Part shown: one piece after another, positions 25,233 to 32,016 of the stretch | How positions within the stretch are numbered: the first letter of the stretch is position 1 | Layout of the letters: the number at the start of each line of letters is the position of its first letter | Source of the DNA: Streptococcus azizii | GTDB lineage: Bacteria > Bacillota > Bacilli > Lactobacillales > Streptococcaceae | Length of the DNA: 64,000 bases | Assembly: GCF_001984715.1 (NCBI RefSeq) | Contig: NZ_MSPR01000009.1 | Span: forward strand, 36,118 to 100,117 | Direction of reading: 5' to 3' | Made by a program: the position numbers and the translations under genes | The notes under the pieces: model-generated | Told to the model about the DNA's origin: nothing | Seen by the model: the letters and a program-made list of their open reading frames with translations, nothing else | The model's database searches: none

Positions 25233-25437
25233 GCACTTCTCCCGGTTTAGGATCGATTTGCTTAATATTCTTAGAGCGTTCAGCCAATACCTGAACATCG
25301 AAGTCGTTGAGTGTTAACTCTTCGGCTTTTTCTCTTAAACGCATCGTTACTAGACGATCCAGTTCAATCCACTCACGGTGAGTTAGTTCTTGACGCAATT
25401 TCAGAAACTTCTTAATAGTATCTTGTGTAATAGCCAT
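25225..25437 (-). CDS. Hypothetical phage protein, 70 aa
   Basis: Starts MAITQDTIKKFLKLRQELTH after AAAAAGGAGTAAAAATT. Helical and charged, ending QIDPKPGEVLI. It lies between the RecF-like ATPase and the Sak4-like ATPase in the leftward operon. Not recognised. Confidence 0.65.
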   Translation of the reverse strand: MAITQDTIKKFLKLRQELTHREWIELDRLVTMRLREKAEELTLNDFDVQVLAERSKNIKQIDPKPGEVLI

Positions 25438-25453
25438 AATTTTTTACTCCTTT

Positions 25454-26755
25454 TTAAAATCCACCTTCCCAAGATGGTGTAGTCTGTGTATTCTTTACGC
25501 TTTCATAGTTTGGATTTTCTTCCGAGTATCCGTCAGTGATTATTATCGAGCACTCATCACCAGTAGACACACGTGTTGCAATAGCTTGTAATCCTTCTTT
25601 CTCAAGCCACTGACCAAACTCTTGCAAAGTGACCTGGTCCATTTGTTCTAACTTATCAATTAAAACGAAGCCACATTCTGGTTTCAACTTACGGACGATA
25701 GCTGTCGCAACCTGCAACTGTTGGGAACCGGACATATTATCCCAACGCTGACCAAGGTAGAGCAATTCTCCGTCATCTACTGACAAGCCCTCCAGTGGTA
25801 AGTCCGCATTAGTCAACAGGTCGGCCTTTTGCTTCCGGACCTCTCCAATAGAAGTAGTCAATGTGTTATACTGTTCACGTTGTTGTTTCGCGTCCTCCTC
25901 TGCCTTTTCCTTATCAAGATTTGCTCGCACTTTACGATTGATTTCATCAATTTGAGCAATGTTTTCTTCGATTTCAGCTGTCGATTCATCGTGCAATTCT
26001 ATGGCATCTTTTTGAGCGATTGCCAAATCATTTTTAGCCTTATCCCGCTCATCAATCGCTTGCGCAAGCTCTTGTTGTAAGCGCGATACTTTAGCTTCTG
26101 CACTGTCGTATTGTAACTGAATCTGCTGGAGATTTTGGCGCTTGCGGGCATTCTCCCCGTTCTTAGCTAATACTGCTTGTTGTTGTTGGATTAGCTCTGA
26201 GATGCTAATCAATTCCTTTGGTGCCTCCGGATAATGAACCTGCTCTTTGGCAAACTTCTCCTTCTGATCAGCAATCACTCCAATCGCATGACGTTGATCA
26301 TAAAGTGATTTTTCTTTCAACTCCAATTCAACTAGCTGTGGACCTACTCCGATAATTTGAAGCAGGGTTGAAGCCTTCTCTTTATTGTTTTGCTCCATAA
26401 ATTTTGGCAAGTCAAGAGCCAATTCCTCTACAAAGCTATTGAGTAACTGTTGCCCTGCTTTATTTCCGCTCGGGTCAATGACCTTCAAGTCACTATTCTT
26501 TCCTTTACGCTCGACGATTAAGCCATTTGATAAAGTAATTTTTAAAATCGGTGGCACTTGTGACCCTTCTCGTTGCGCTTGGCTAGGCCTATATTTATTT
26601 CCGCCCAGCGCCCACGCAATCGCATCTAATACACTTGTCTTTCCTTGGTTATTATTCCCACCGATAATCGTCAAGCCTGTTGCGCTCGGCTCGATTTTGA
26701 CAGCCTTAATACGCTTGACATTTTCGATTTCTAGCTTGTTAATCGTGATGCCCAT
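25454..26755 (-). CDS. RecF/SMC-like AAA ATPase (phage recombination)
   Basis: A 433-residue protein starting MGITINKLEIENVKRIKAV. Walker A is IIGGNNNQGKTSVLDAIAW near residue 35. A long coiled coil lies at about 150-320. The C-terminal half holds the signature-like MSGSQQLQVATAIV and Walker B FVLIDKLEQMD. It is an ABC/SMC-type ATPase that may work with the Sak4-like protein. The ATG at 26755 has GGAGGAGAAGAGT before it; a TTG 15 nt upstream is less likely. Confidence 0.8.
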   Translation of the reverse strand: MGITINKLEIENVKRIKAVKIEPSATGLTIIGGNNNQGKTSVLDAIAWALGGNKYRPSQAQREGSQVPPILKITLSNGLIVERKGKNSDLKVIDPSGNKAGQQLLNSFVEELALDLPKFMEQNNKEKASTLLQIIGVGPQLVELELKEKSLYDQRHAIGVIADQKEKFAKEQVHYPEAPKELISISELIQQQQAVLAKNGENARKRQNLQQIQLQYDSAEAKVSRLQQELAQAIDERDKAKNDLAIAQKDAIELHDESTAEIEENIAQIDEINRKVRANLDKEKAEEDAKQQREQYNTLTTSIGEVRKQKADLLTNADLPLEGLSVDDGELLYLGQRWDNMSGSQQLQVATAIVRKLKPECGFVLIDKLEQMDQVTLQEFGQWLEKEGLQAIATRVSTGDECSIIITDGYSEENPNYESVKNTQTTPSWEGGF

Positions 26756-26969
26756 ACTCTTCTCCTCCAATTACTAGACGATGTTCAACTATCCTTTTCT
26801 CTGTACTGACTACTTTTGCATGATTGAGCGCAAATAGTAGCAATGAGCTAACTACCTGATTCAGAGTTAAATCACATTCATTAGCGATTTCAGCTACTTG
26901 GTCATACACTTCATTGGTACAACGGATTCTGGCATACGTCTTTGGCTGTTGTTTTTCTACTGTAATCAT
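26739..26969 (-). CDS. Ribbon-helix-helix-like small protein
   Basis: 76 residues starting MITVEKQQPKTYARIRCTNE. The pattern ARIRCTNEVYDQVAEIANE followed by DLTLNQVVSSLLLFAL is that of a RHH/CopG-type DNA-binding protein. The ATG at 26969 has a GGAGAACATCTA site. The frame stays open upstream (YWVEGDTVFLASHLS) with only GTG options, so a longer or coupled product is possible. It overlaps the ATPase gene by 17 nt. Confidence 0.7.
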   Translation of the reverse strand: MITVEKQQPKTYARIRCTNEVYDQVAEIANECDLTLNQVVSSLLLFALNHAKVVSTEKRIVEHRLVIGGEEYGHHD

Positions 26970-27099
26970 TAGATGTTCTCCAAATTTCTTAATAATCTTT
27001 CTTCTTTGTTCTTCTGATAGGTGACTAGCTAGGAACACCGTATCGCCTTCTACCCAATAGAACCTCTTGAGTTCGTTAGGGTATCTACTATTGTGACTT

Positions 27100-27240
27100 T
27101 CATACCACCACTCCTCTCACATTTTTTACGATTGATTGTATTGAATCCAGCCCCGCTTTTAGTAGCTTAATCTCTTCTCTGAGCCGGTGGTTCTCGAGTT
27201 TCATCTCAATGTATTCTTCTTTGTCTACTTCCATCATCAT
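27100..27240 (-). CDS. Small coiled-coil protein, 46 aa
   Basis: Starts MMMEVDKEEYIEMKLENHRL, a short leucine-zipper-like coiled coil. Its ATG overlaps the stop of the 56-aa gene (ATGA). The stop at 27100 overlaps another ATG that begins only a 17-codon frame. Not recognised. Confidence 0.55.
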   Translation of the reverse strand: MMMEVDKEEYIEMKLENHRLREEIKLLKAGLDSIQSIVKNVRGVVV

Positions 27241-27407
27241 GCAAGTGTCCTTTCTATTTCGTCTAGGTTATAAACGACTTCCTCTGTTTCGTTTAGTTGT
27301 TGTAAAATGAACTTGATAAAACATATAAACTGCGACTTTTCATCGTTCGATAATTTGCTTTTTCGCACTTGGTCAATCAAGTAGTCTGCACATAGTTTTC
27401 TAAACAT
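27237..27407 (-). CDS. Small hypothetical protein, 56 aa
   Basis: Reads MFRKLCADYLIDQVRKSKLS and continues to EEVVYNLDEIERTLA. The ATG at 27407 lies 3 nt upstream of the DNA-binding protein's stop codon and is preceded by GCGAGG. The stop overlaps the next start. It is consistent with the translation-coupled early operon. Not recognised. Confidence 0.55.
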   Translation of the reverse strand: MFRKLCADYLIDQVRKSKLSNDEKSQFICFIKFILQQLNETEEVVYNLDEIERTLA

Positions 27408-27409
27408 GT

Positions 27410-27700
27410 TTATTTAACCTCGCTGAATCGTTTCCAGTTTGCGTTGTACCACTCACGGACTGCGTCTCTTGGGTACTTAAGCTGTGTGCCTTTTCCTCTA
27501 TCAATTTTTGGAAAGTCTGAGTATTTCGTATAACGCTCGAATGTTGTCGTAGAACATCCCAACATCTTCATAACCTGTTGCTGATTTAGTTCCAGTGGCA
27601 TGGCTTTCTCTATATCAAACATCTGAGAAACTTCCACTAACGCAGTCCTGACACCGTCTATTATCTTATTGACGAACGTCAAGATAATTCCTTCTTCCAT
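27410..27700 (-). CDS. Phage DNA-binding protein, excisionase/DUF771-like HTH
   Basis: A 96-residue protein starting MEEGIILTFVNKIIDGVRT, with AAAGGAGCCTGAT before the ATG. The C-terminal half contains a winged-helix pattern (LNQQQVMKMLGCSTTTFERY then PKIDRGKGTQLKYPRDAV) typical of MerR/excisionase-like phage proteins. It may control excision or early genes. Confidence 0.75.
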   Translation of the reverse strand: MEEGIILTFVNKIIDGVRTALVEVSQMFDIEKAMPLELNQQQVMKMLGCSTTTFERYTKYSDFPKIDRGKGTQLKYPRDAVREWYNANWKRFSEVK

Positions 27701-27714
27701 ATCAGGCTCCTTTA

Positions 27715-27773
27715 TGATATAATCTAAGTAAGTTTTTTGTGTAAGTCACTGTTTCCGCAGTGGCTTTTTTGTG
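27715..27773 (+). ncRNA. Putative short rightward RNA (extended -10 plus terminator)
   Basis: TGATATAAT at 27715-27723 faces right. GTCACTG pairs with CAGTGGC (about 27746-27765) followed by TTTTTT, on the plus strand only. The transcript would be about 45 nt and non-coding. It lies directly upstream of a second rightward promoter at 27788. Confidence 0.45.
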
Positions 27774-27787
27774 TTCAGTCTCCTCCG

Positions 27788-27796
27788 TGCTATAAT
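27788..27796 (+). promoter_or_regulatory. Rightward extended -10 promoter TGCTATAAT
   Basis: A TGnTATAAT element 32 nt upstream of the ATG at 27828. Confidence 0.6.
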
Positions 27797-27827
27797 TAGG
27801 ATATCAACACGGAAAGGAGGTGATATT

Positions 27828-28079
27828 ATGCCACAAATAAAAGTGACTTTTGCCGATGGTTCAACTACCATTTTTCATGAAGAAATGACTTTTCAGACAT
27901 TTAACGAAAATGATGACAAACATCTACCAGCAAACAAAGCATCACTTTTTAGTCATCCTAATTGCAATCTATTTTTTAGCTTTGTAGATATCTTATGTAT
28001 GGGACAGTTCTTTTACGACACCGAACACCCGGAAACAATCTACGAGTCTAAAAATGTTGTTAAGATTGAGTTAGTTTAA
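27828..28079 (+). CDS. Rightward small phage protein, 83 aa
   Basis: The ATG at 27828 follows GGAAAGGAGGTGATATT. The product starts MPQIKVTFADGSTTIFHEEM and ends NVVKIELV. A strand-rich small fold is likely. Its 3' end overlaps the convergent leftward gene by 4 nt. It is transcribed opposite to the early operon from its own promoter. Not recognised. Confidence 0.7.
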   Translation: MPQIKVTFADGSTTIFHEEMTFQTFNENDDKHLPANKASLFSHPNCNLFFSFVDILCMGQFFYDTEHPETIYESKNVVKIELV

Positions 28080-28375
28080 TCCCGATGCTTCAAATAGCTA
28101 TCTAGTGTGCGTTTTTTAATCTCATAATGGATAGCTTTTTTAATTGCCTCTTGCAATTCTGGCTCGCTTTTGAACGGAATTGTGATACGATCAATATTCC
28201 AATCTAGCTTGTCAACGTTATTCATATCATGGAAAGTAAGGCACCAATCAGCCGCCCAGCTAATCAACTCATTAAACTTATTGGCAAATTCTTTATTTAT
28301 TGCCATTACTTCCTCAGCACGTTTTATACCTGCTGCTACCAATTCTTTTTGTTGTTCTTCGTATGTTTTATTCAT
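28076..28375 (-). CDS. Hypothetical phage early protein, 99 aa
   Basis: Starts MNKTYEEQQKELVAAGIKRA after AAAGGAGACGGT. An in-frame ATG 30 nt upstream also has a good site (AAAGGAGCAAC), so the N-terminus may be 10 residues longer. Helical, Glu/Lys-rich, with WAADWCLTFHDMNNVDKL. Not recognised. Confidence 0.65.
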   Translation of the reverse strand: MNKTYEEQQKELVAAGIKRAEEVMAINKEFANKFNELISWAADWCLTFHDMNNVDKLDWNIDRITIPFKSEPELQEAIKKAIHYEIKKRTLDSYLKHRD

Positions 28376-28434
28376 ACCGTCTCCTTTATTAATCATTTCC
28401 TGCATGTTGCTCCTTTCCTGCACGTTTTGTCTTT

Positions 28435-28451
28435 TTGCGTTTAAACCGCAA
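28435..28451. promoter_or_regulatory. Candidate repressor operator (second copy)
   Basis: TTGCGTTTAAACCGCAA differs by one base from the operator-like palindrome at the divergent cI promoter (30885-30900). It overlaps the 3' end of the XRE gene and lies just upstream of the next leftward gene. Confidence 0.5.
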
Positions 28452-28647
28452 CGTTGTTTAAAAAAATAATATCATCTAATGATACTCTAAAATATTCAGC
28501 AATTTTATAAGCTACGACAACGTCAGGTGTAGTACGTCCGTGTTCCCAATTAGCCCACGTATCCGCAGTCACACCAAAAATAACTCCTGCTTGTTTCTGT
28601 GTTAGATTATCTCTAATACGTAACATTTTCAACGTCATCTTCTGCAC
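28441..28647 (-). CDS. XRE-family HTH regulator
   Basis: 68 residues with a complete HTH_3 domain (NLTQKQAGVIFGVTADTWAN, then WEHGRTTPDVVVAYKIAEYF). The start is probably the GTG at 28647, seven nt from GGAGG; the ATG nine nt later is too distant. A candidate Cro or second regulator of the lytic switch. Its 3' end contains a repressor-operator-like palindrome. Confidence 0.75.
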   Translation of the reverse strand: MQKMTLKMLRIRDNLTQKQAGVIFGVTADTWANWEHGRTTPDVVVAYKIAEYFRVSLDDIIFLNNVAV

Positions 28648-28686
28648 CCTCTCACCTCCTTTTCTAATTTCCTCGCACCTCGAATC

Positions 28687-28695
28687 TGATATAAT
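28687..28695 (+). promoter_or_regulatory. Rightward extended -10 promoter TGATATAAT
   Basis: A TGnTATAAT element 25 nt upstream of the rightward gene at 28720. Confidence 0.6.
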
Positions 28696-28719
28696 GGATT
28701 CAGAAAGGAGGTGAATATT

Positions 28720-28932
28720 ATGATGATTAGTAGCGTTAAAGAATTAGCCCTAGCTATCGTTTCGTCATCAAGTCCAGAATTATCTATCGAAGATAAAATC
28801 AAGCTATATACAGATTCGCTTGAAGCTATCAAAGATTACAATAAACCATTCATTGATGCCGAAAAGAAGAAAAGAGCTGAAAATTCTAAAGCTTTAATAC
28901 AAGCTCTAGGTAGAGGGAAATCAATATTTTGA
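28720..28932 (+). CDS. Rightward small phage protein, 70 aa
   Basis: ATG at 28720 after AGAAAGGAGGTGAATATT. The product begins MMISSVKELALAIVSSSSPE and is helical, ending LGRGKSIF. Its 3' end overlaps the convergent leftward gene by 12 nt. It shares promoter type and leader layout with the genes at 27828 and 25089. Not recognised. Confidence 0.7.
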   Translation: MMISSVKELALAIVSSSSPELSIEDKIKLYTDSLEAIKDYNKPFIDAEKKKRAENSKALIQALGRGKSIF

Positions 28933-29070
28933 TAAATAATCTCCGATTTCCAGGTACCCTTTGGCAAGCTCGCACCTTGTCGAGGGGTCTTTTGTATTAA
29001 CAAAGTCTTGCCCAATCTTTACGTGCATCATTTTTAACATATCAATGAATTTTTCTTTCCGCTCGTCCAT
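28921..29070 (-). CDS. Small hypothetical phage protein, 49 aa
   Basis: Starts MDERKEKFIDMLKMMHVKIG at 29070, behind an AGGAGGTGAGAGG site that overlaps the upstream gene's stop. Contains NTKDPSTRCELAKGYLEIGD. Not recognised. Confidence 0.6.
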   Translation of the reverse strand: MDERKEKFIDMLKMMHVKIGQDFVNTKDPSTRCELAKGYLEIGDYLSKY

Positions 29071-29074
29071 CCTC

Positions 29075-29257
29075 TCACCTCCTTCTAAATTCGTCCAAAC
29101 TGACATCTAGTGCGTCAGCGATTTCAACCATGTTCTTGAATGAAATTCGTTCATTTCGGATATTTTGAATCGTCCCTAAAGCGACTTCTGCTTTGCTGGC
29201 AAGTTCTTTTTTAGTCATCCCTTTTTCAATTAAAATATGATTAAGTGTTTTCCACAT
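29075..29257 (-). CDS. Cro/CI-type HTH regulator
   Basis: 60 residues starting MWKTLNHILIEKGMTKKELA after AAAAGGAGGGTAGGT. A complete XRE HTH is visible (SKAEVALGTIQNIRNERISF, then EIADALDVSLDEF). Very short, like Cro or a small antirepressor-type regulator. It is among the first genes of the leftward early operon. Confidence 0.8.
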   Translation of the reverse strand: MWKTLNHILIEKGMTKKELASKAEVALGTIQNIRNERISFKNMVEIADALDVSLDEFRRR

Positions 29258-29333
29258 ACCTACCCTCCTTTTATACAATATATGGTGCATTTATAAAACA
29301 CGTGTACTATATATTGATTTTTATTTTATATTT

Positions 29334-29342
29334 TGATATAAT
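29334..29342 (+). promoter_or_regulatory. Rightward extended -10 promoter TGATATAAT
   Basis: A TGnTATAAT element. The leader contains a small palindrome (ATGAATA...TATTCAT) before the gene at 29402. Confidence 0.6.
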
Positions 29343-29401
29343 AACTTTATGAATAACCCAACATCTTATTCATAACAAAATCTAACGGAAAGGAGAAGAA
29401 T

Positions 29402-29578
29402 ATGGGAAAAAACAATATCGAGCTAACTGCTGAAATTATTTCATCTTTACACGACGAATTGCACAAAGAATATTTCCGACAAGCTGATTTTAATAAGCCT
29501 TTCGGTCAATATGTTGCCGAACAATTTGAGCATATTTACGATGGAATAAATAATGCAGTTTCAAAACGTTACGGATAA
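29402..29578 (+). CDS. Rightward micro-gene, 58 aa
   Basis: ATG at 29402 after CGGAAAGGAGAAGAAT. The product begins MGKNNIELTAEIISSLHDEL and contains FNKPFGQYVAEQFEHIYDGI. It converges with the 61-aa leftward gene and overlaps its 3' end by 10 nt. Not recognised. Confidence 0.65.
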   Translation: MGKNNIELTAEIISSLHDELHKEYFRQADFNKPFGQYVAEQFEHIYDGINNAVSKRYG

Positions 29579-29754
29579 AGCTTTGAATAAGTTTGCATGA
29601 GGTCATTAACCAATCTTACATGGTCTGGGTTATTAGGTTTAGCAACCAATAATACAGATGCCAGAAATTTATCAAATATCTTTAGTGGATTATCAGATGG
29701 AGCTGGCTTTGCTGGTTCTTTTTGATTACTATACGGATAACGTTTTGGTCTCAT
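29569..29754 (-). CDS. Small hypothetical phage protein, 61 aa
   Basis: Starts MRPKRYPYSNQKEPAKPAPS after AAAGGGGGTGAGGAG. A Pro-rich N-terminus precedes a helix (NPDHVRLVNDLMQTYSKLYP). Divergent from the DUF4145 gene, with which it shares a 54-bp promoter region. Not recognised. Confidence 0.65.
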   Translation of the reverse strand: MRPKRYPYSNQKEPAKPAPSDNPLKIFDKFLASVLLVAKPNNPDHVRLVNDLMQTYSKLYP

Positions 29755-29772
29755 CTCCTCACCCCCTTTCTG

Positions 29773-29781
29773 TGGTATAAT
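29773..29781 (+). promoter_or_regulatory. Rightward extended -10 promoter TGGTATAAT
   Basis: A TGnTATAAT element 28 nt before the DUF4145 gene start. Confidence 0.6.
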
Positions 29782-29808
29782 GAAAATAAAATGATTGGAG
29801 GAATTGAT

Positions 29809-30468
29809 ATGGAAATCTCAAAAATCAATTATTATATTAACGATTTGTCGTCAAATAAAGCTATTGAAATCCCTAAGGCTTGCCCAAACTGTGGAATTGG
29901 TAACAATCCTACGACCAGTAATATTTCGAGTATGGATACCAAAGAAGGAAAAGTTATCGGGCTCTTTCATCGTTGCACTGCTTGTCAAAAGTCTCACATG
30001 ACACTGCAAGAGTACCACGCAGGAAACGACTATACCACGATGGCTATTGTCTATCCAAACAAGGTTATCACTGACATTGACCCACTCTTTATTGAATGCG
30101 CTCCTAGATTTGTTGAATTTTATAGCGAAGCAATCGAAGCGGAAAAAATAGGACTTGAGAACATCGCTGGAACTGGATACCGCTCTGCTATTGAGTGTCT
30201 CGTCAAAGACTATGCTCTGTATTTCGAATTAGACACCAAAGAATACCTATCCGATCCTAAATTTAGTTTCAACAATGCTATTGACCGCTACGTAAAAGAT
30301 GACGACCTACTCAAAGGCGTTCTTCATTTCATTCGAGAAGTTGGCAACCATTACACACACTGGGATAAAGACACAAATATTACTCTACCTGTTTTAAAAA
30401 CTTATGTCGAAATCATTCTCCAAATTTTTAAATCAAAGTTTATGTTGAAGAATCTTCCGACAGTTTAA
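29809..30468 (+). CDS. DUF4145 protein with N-terminal zinc ribbon
   Basis: A 219-residue protein starting MEISKINYYINDLSSNKAI. A zinc ribbon (KACPNCGIGNN, then HRCTACQKS) spans residues 24-61. Residues 105-205 show the DUF4145 pattern (GTGYRSAIECLVKDYAL, HFIREVGNHYTHWDKD). ATG at 29809 behind TTGGAGGAATTGAT. DUF4145 domains occur in defence and restriction-like proteins. As an independently promoted phage gene inserted against the operon it looks like a lysogenic-conversion cargo gene. Function unknown. Confidence 0.8.
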   Translation: MEISKINYYINDLSSNKAIEIPKACPNCGIGNNPTTSNISSMDTKEGKVIGLFHRCTACQKSHMTLQEYHAGNDYTTMAIVYPNKVITDIDPLFIECAPRFVEFYSEAIEAEKIGLENIAGTGYRSAIECLVKDYALYFELDTKEYLSDPKFSFNNAIDRYVKDDDLLKGVLHFIREVGNHYTHWDKDTNITLPVLKTYVEIILQIFKSKFMLKNLPTV

Positions 30469-30565
30469 TTCCCAAGTGCTCTTCGATTTCCGAAAGGCGC
30501 TTTTCTTGTTCGATAACCCTTTCAAAAAGCTCTTCAACAGATATAGCGATAACTTTTTCTAACAT
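30440..30565 (-). CDS. Small acidic coiled-coil protein, 41 aa
   Basis: Starts MLEKVIAISVEELFERVIEQ after GGAGGAAGAAGTG. Its ATG overlaps the stop of the 24-aa membrane peptide (TGATG). Convergent overlap of 29 nt with the DUF4145 gene. Not recognised. Confidence 0.5.
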   Translation of the reverse strand: MLEKVIAISVEELFERVIEQEKRLSEIEEHLGIKLSEDSST

Positions 30566-30639
30566 CACTTCTTCCTCCGCTTCACAATCTGCCGTACAAC
30601 AACCGACACGACCAATAACAATACAGCTAAAATTTTCAT
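30565..30639 (-). CDS. 24-aa membrane peptide
   Basis: MKILAVLLLVVSVVVRQI followed by VKRRKK: a hydrophobic helix with a strongly basic tail. The stop overlaps the next start. The ribosome-binding site (GGGAAAG) is weak. It could be a small holin-like or toxin-like peptide, or merely a leader. Confidence 0.4.
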   Translation of the reverse strand: MKILAVLLLVVSVVVRQIVKRRKK

Positions 30640-30650
30640 ATTGCTTTCCC

Positions 30651-30716
30651 GAGCAAATGGTGGTACACTAAAGATAAGAGGTTGGGGCTTCTGCCCCTTG
30701 CTCTTACTTTTTCTTG
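30651..30716 (+). ncRNA. Putative short rightward RNA with GC-rich terminator
   Basis: TTGCTT at 30641, a 17-nt spacer and TACACT precede a strong hairpin at about 30675-30707 (TAAGAG..GGGGC ttct GCCCC..CTCTTA) followed by CTTTTT on the plus strand. It overlaps the 3' end of the 41-aa leftward gene, so it may instead serve as a rightward roadblock or bidirectional terminator. Confidence 0.4.
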
Positions 30717-30829
30717 GTTTTATGTTCCAAGATTTGTTTGTGCCAGAGACGAGCTTCTCTGACTAAGCCTAGAACTATTAGAACTGTGCCGAGTTCTTCT
30801 GGTTTTAGGCTTTTTAGTATATCCACCAT
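30704..30829 (-). CDS. Small hypothetical early protein, 41 aa
   Basis: Starts MVDILKSLKPEELGTVLIVL after AAAGGAGCAAGGCAA. A hydrophobic central helix then a basic tail (HKTKKK). It is the first gene behind the strong leftward promoter at 30879-30907. Not recognised. Confidence 0.6.
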   Translation of the reverse strand: MVDILKSLKPEELGTVLIVLGLVREARLWHKQILEHKTKKK

Positions 30830-30878
30830 TTGCCTTGCTCCTTTCGTTTTTCTAGGTCATTTCCTTGACCTTGATTAT

Positions 30879-30907
30879 ATTATACTGCGGTTTAACCGCA
30901 ATGTCAA
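30879..30907 (-). promoter_or_regulatory. Leftward early promoter with operator in the spacer
   Basis: TTGACA, a 17-nt spacer and TATAAT on the minus strand. The spacer is almost entirely the palindrome TGCGGTT-A-AACCGCA (30886-30900). Degenerate TTGCG half-sites follow at 30915 and 30956 towards the repressor gene. This is the expected layout for CI repression of the lytic promoter. Confidence 0.75.
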
Positions 30908-30998
30908 GAATTTTTTGCGTTTTTTATGTATTTTTTTCTTTTTTTCTTGATTTTTTTGCGTTTTTTCCGTAATATATACTATATAAGGAGGTGTTAAA

Positions 30999-31772
30999 AT
31001 GGTTCTTGAGAGTAAAGAAATATTTTCCCAAAATCTAGCCTATTTTATGAATAAAAAAGGCGTAGATAGAAATCAGTTGTGTACAGATTTAGATTTAAAA
31101 TACACTACTGTACGCGATTGGCTAAAAGGAATCACCTATCCACGGATAGGCAAAATAGAGCTTTTAGCAAACTATTTTGGCATAAACAAATCGGATTTAA
31201 TTGAATCGAAATATTATCAGAAAGACACCCCCTCCCCAGACGCAAAAAATGACACCGTACAAGCGATTAACGATACGGTGGTACAATTACACCCCGAGCG
31301 TCAAGAAAACGTCCTAGAGTACGCTACAGAGCAACTAGACGAGCAGGAAAAAGAACAACTAGAGAAGCGCAAGACATTAGAGATTAGCGAACCACTCTTT
31401 GAATACTACGTCTATGAAAAACTCTCCGCTGGCACAGGAGCTACCTACTGGGAGGAACGCAACTACGACACCGTCTATTTTGATAAAGAAATCACTCATG
31501 ACCTGGCAAGTTGGGTCTATGGCGACTCCATGGAACCTACATATCTTGACGGATCCGTTGCTCTCATCAAAGATACAGGCTTCGATTATGACGGTGCAAT
31601 TTACGCTGTAGACTGGGATGGACAATCCTATATCAAGAAAGTCTATAAAGAAAAAGACGGCCTGCGCCTCGTCTCTCTCAATAGTAAATATGCCGATAAA
31701 TTCGCCCCCTATACCGAAGATCCCCGCATTATCGGTAAAGTCGTCGGCAACTTCATGCCGATGGAGAGATGA
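30999..31772 (+). CDS. CI-like repressor with S24 (LexA-type) autoprotease domain
   Basis: A 257-residue protein. The N-terminal HTH is at about 8-65 (NQLCTDLDLKYTTVRDWLKG). A charged linker occupies 75-125. The C-terminal S24 domain contains a cleavage-like LSAGTGA site, the catalytic Ser in VYGDSMEPTY, and Lys in GQSYIKKVYK. It maintains lysogeny and would be cleaved on RecA activation. AAGGAGGTGTTAAA precedes the ATG. It is divergent from the early leftward operon. Confidence 0.9.
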   Translation: MVLESKEIFSQNLAYFMNKKGVDRNQLCTDLDLKYTTVRDWLKGITYPRIGKIELLANYFGINKSDLIESKYYQKDTPSPDAKNDTVQAINDTVVQLHPERQENVLEYATEQLDEQEKEQLEKRKTLEISEPLFEYYVYEKLSAGTGATYWEERNYDTVYFDKEITHDLASWVYGDSMEPTYLDGSVALIKDTGFDYDGAIYAVDWDGQSYIKKVYKEKDGLRLVSLNSKYADKFAPYTEDPRIIGKVVGNFMPMER

Positions 31773-31887
31773 GCTGTAGATAACTTTTAAGCTATTTTAA
31801 TCTATCTAAACCGTTTCAAAGTACTTCAAAAATGACAAAGTAAAGCTATATAAATCTACATGAGTCTAAAAATTTGCATCTTTTGGG

Positions 31888-31998
31888 TTGACAAAACGAA
31901 ATATGTGTTCTAAAATGAATACATAAAGAGTTAATTGCACCCATGAGAGTAATCCCTCCACCATAAGGAGAGCGATAAAATCATGGGTTTTATTTTTG
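31888..31998 (+). ncRNA. Structured leader or small RNA upstream of the NYN gene
   Basis: Promoter TTGACA (31888), 17-nt spacer, TAAAAT (31911). About 15 nt into the transcript ACCCATGA (31939-31946) pairs with TCATGGGT (31981-31988), enclosing a smaller CTCC/GGAG stem, and a TTTATTTTTG run follows. It is either a ~75-nt terminated RNA or an attenuator for the NYN gene. A known lactic-phage RNA motif is possible but I cannot confirm it. Confidence 0.5.
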
Positions 31999-32016
31999 TA
32001 GAAATGAGAACAAAAT

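Noticed and set aside
28635..28832. 65-aa minus-strand frame opposite the gene at 28720
   Set aside because: Antisense shadow of a rightward gene with a clear promoter and ribosome-binding site.
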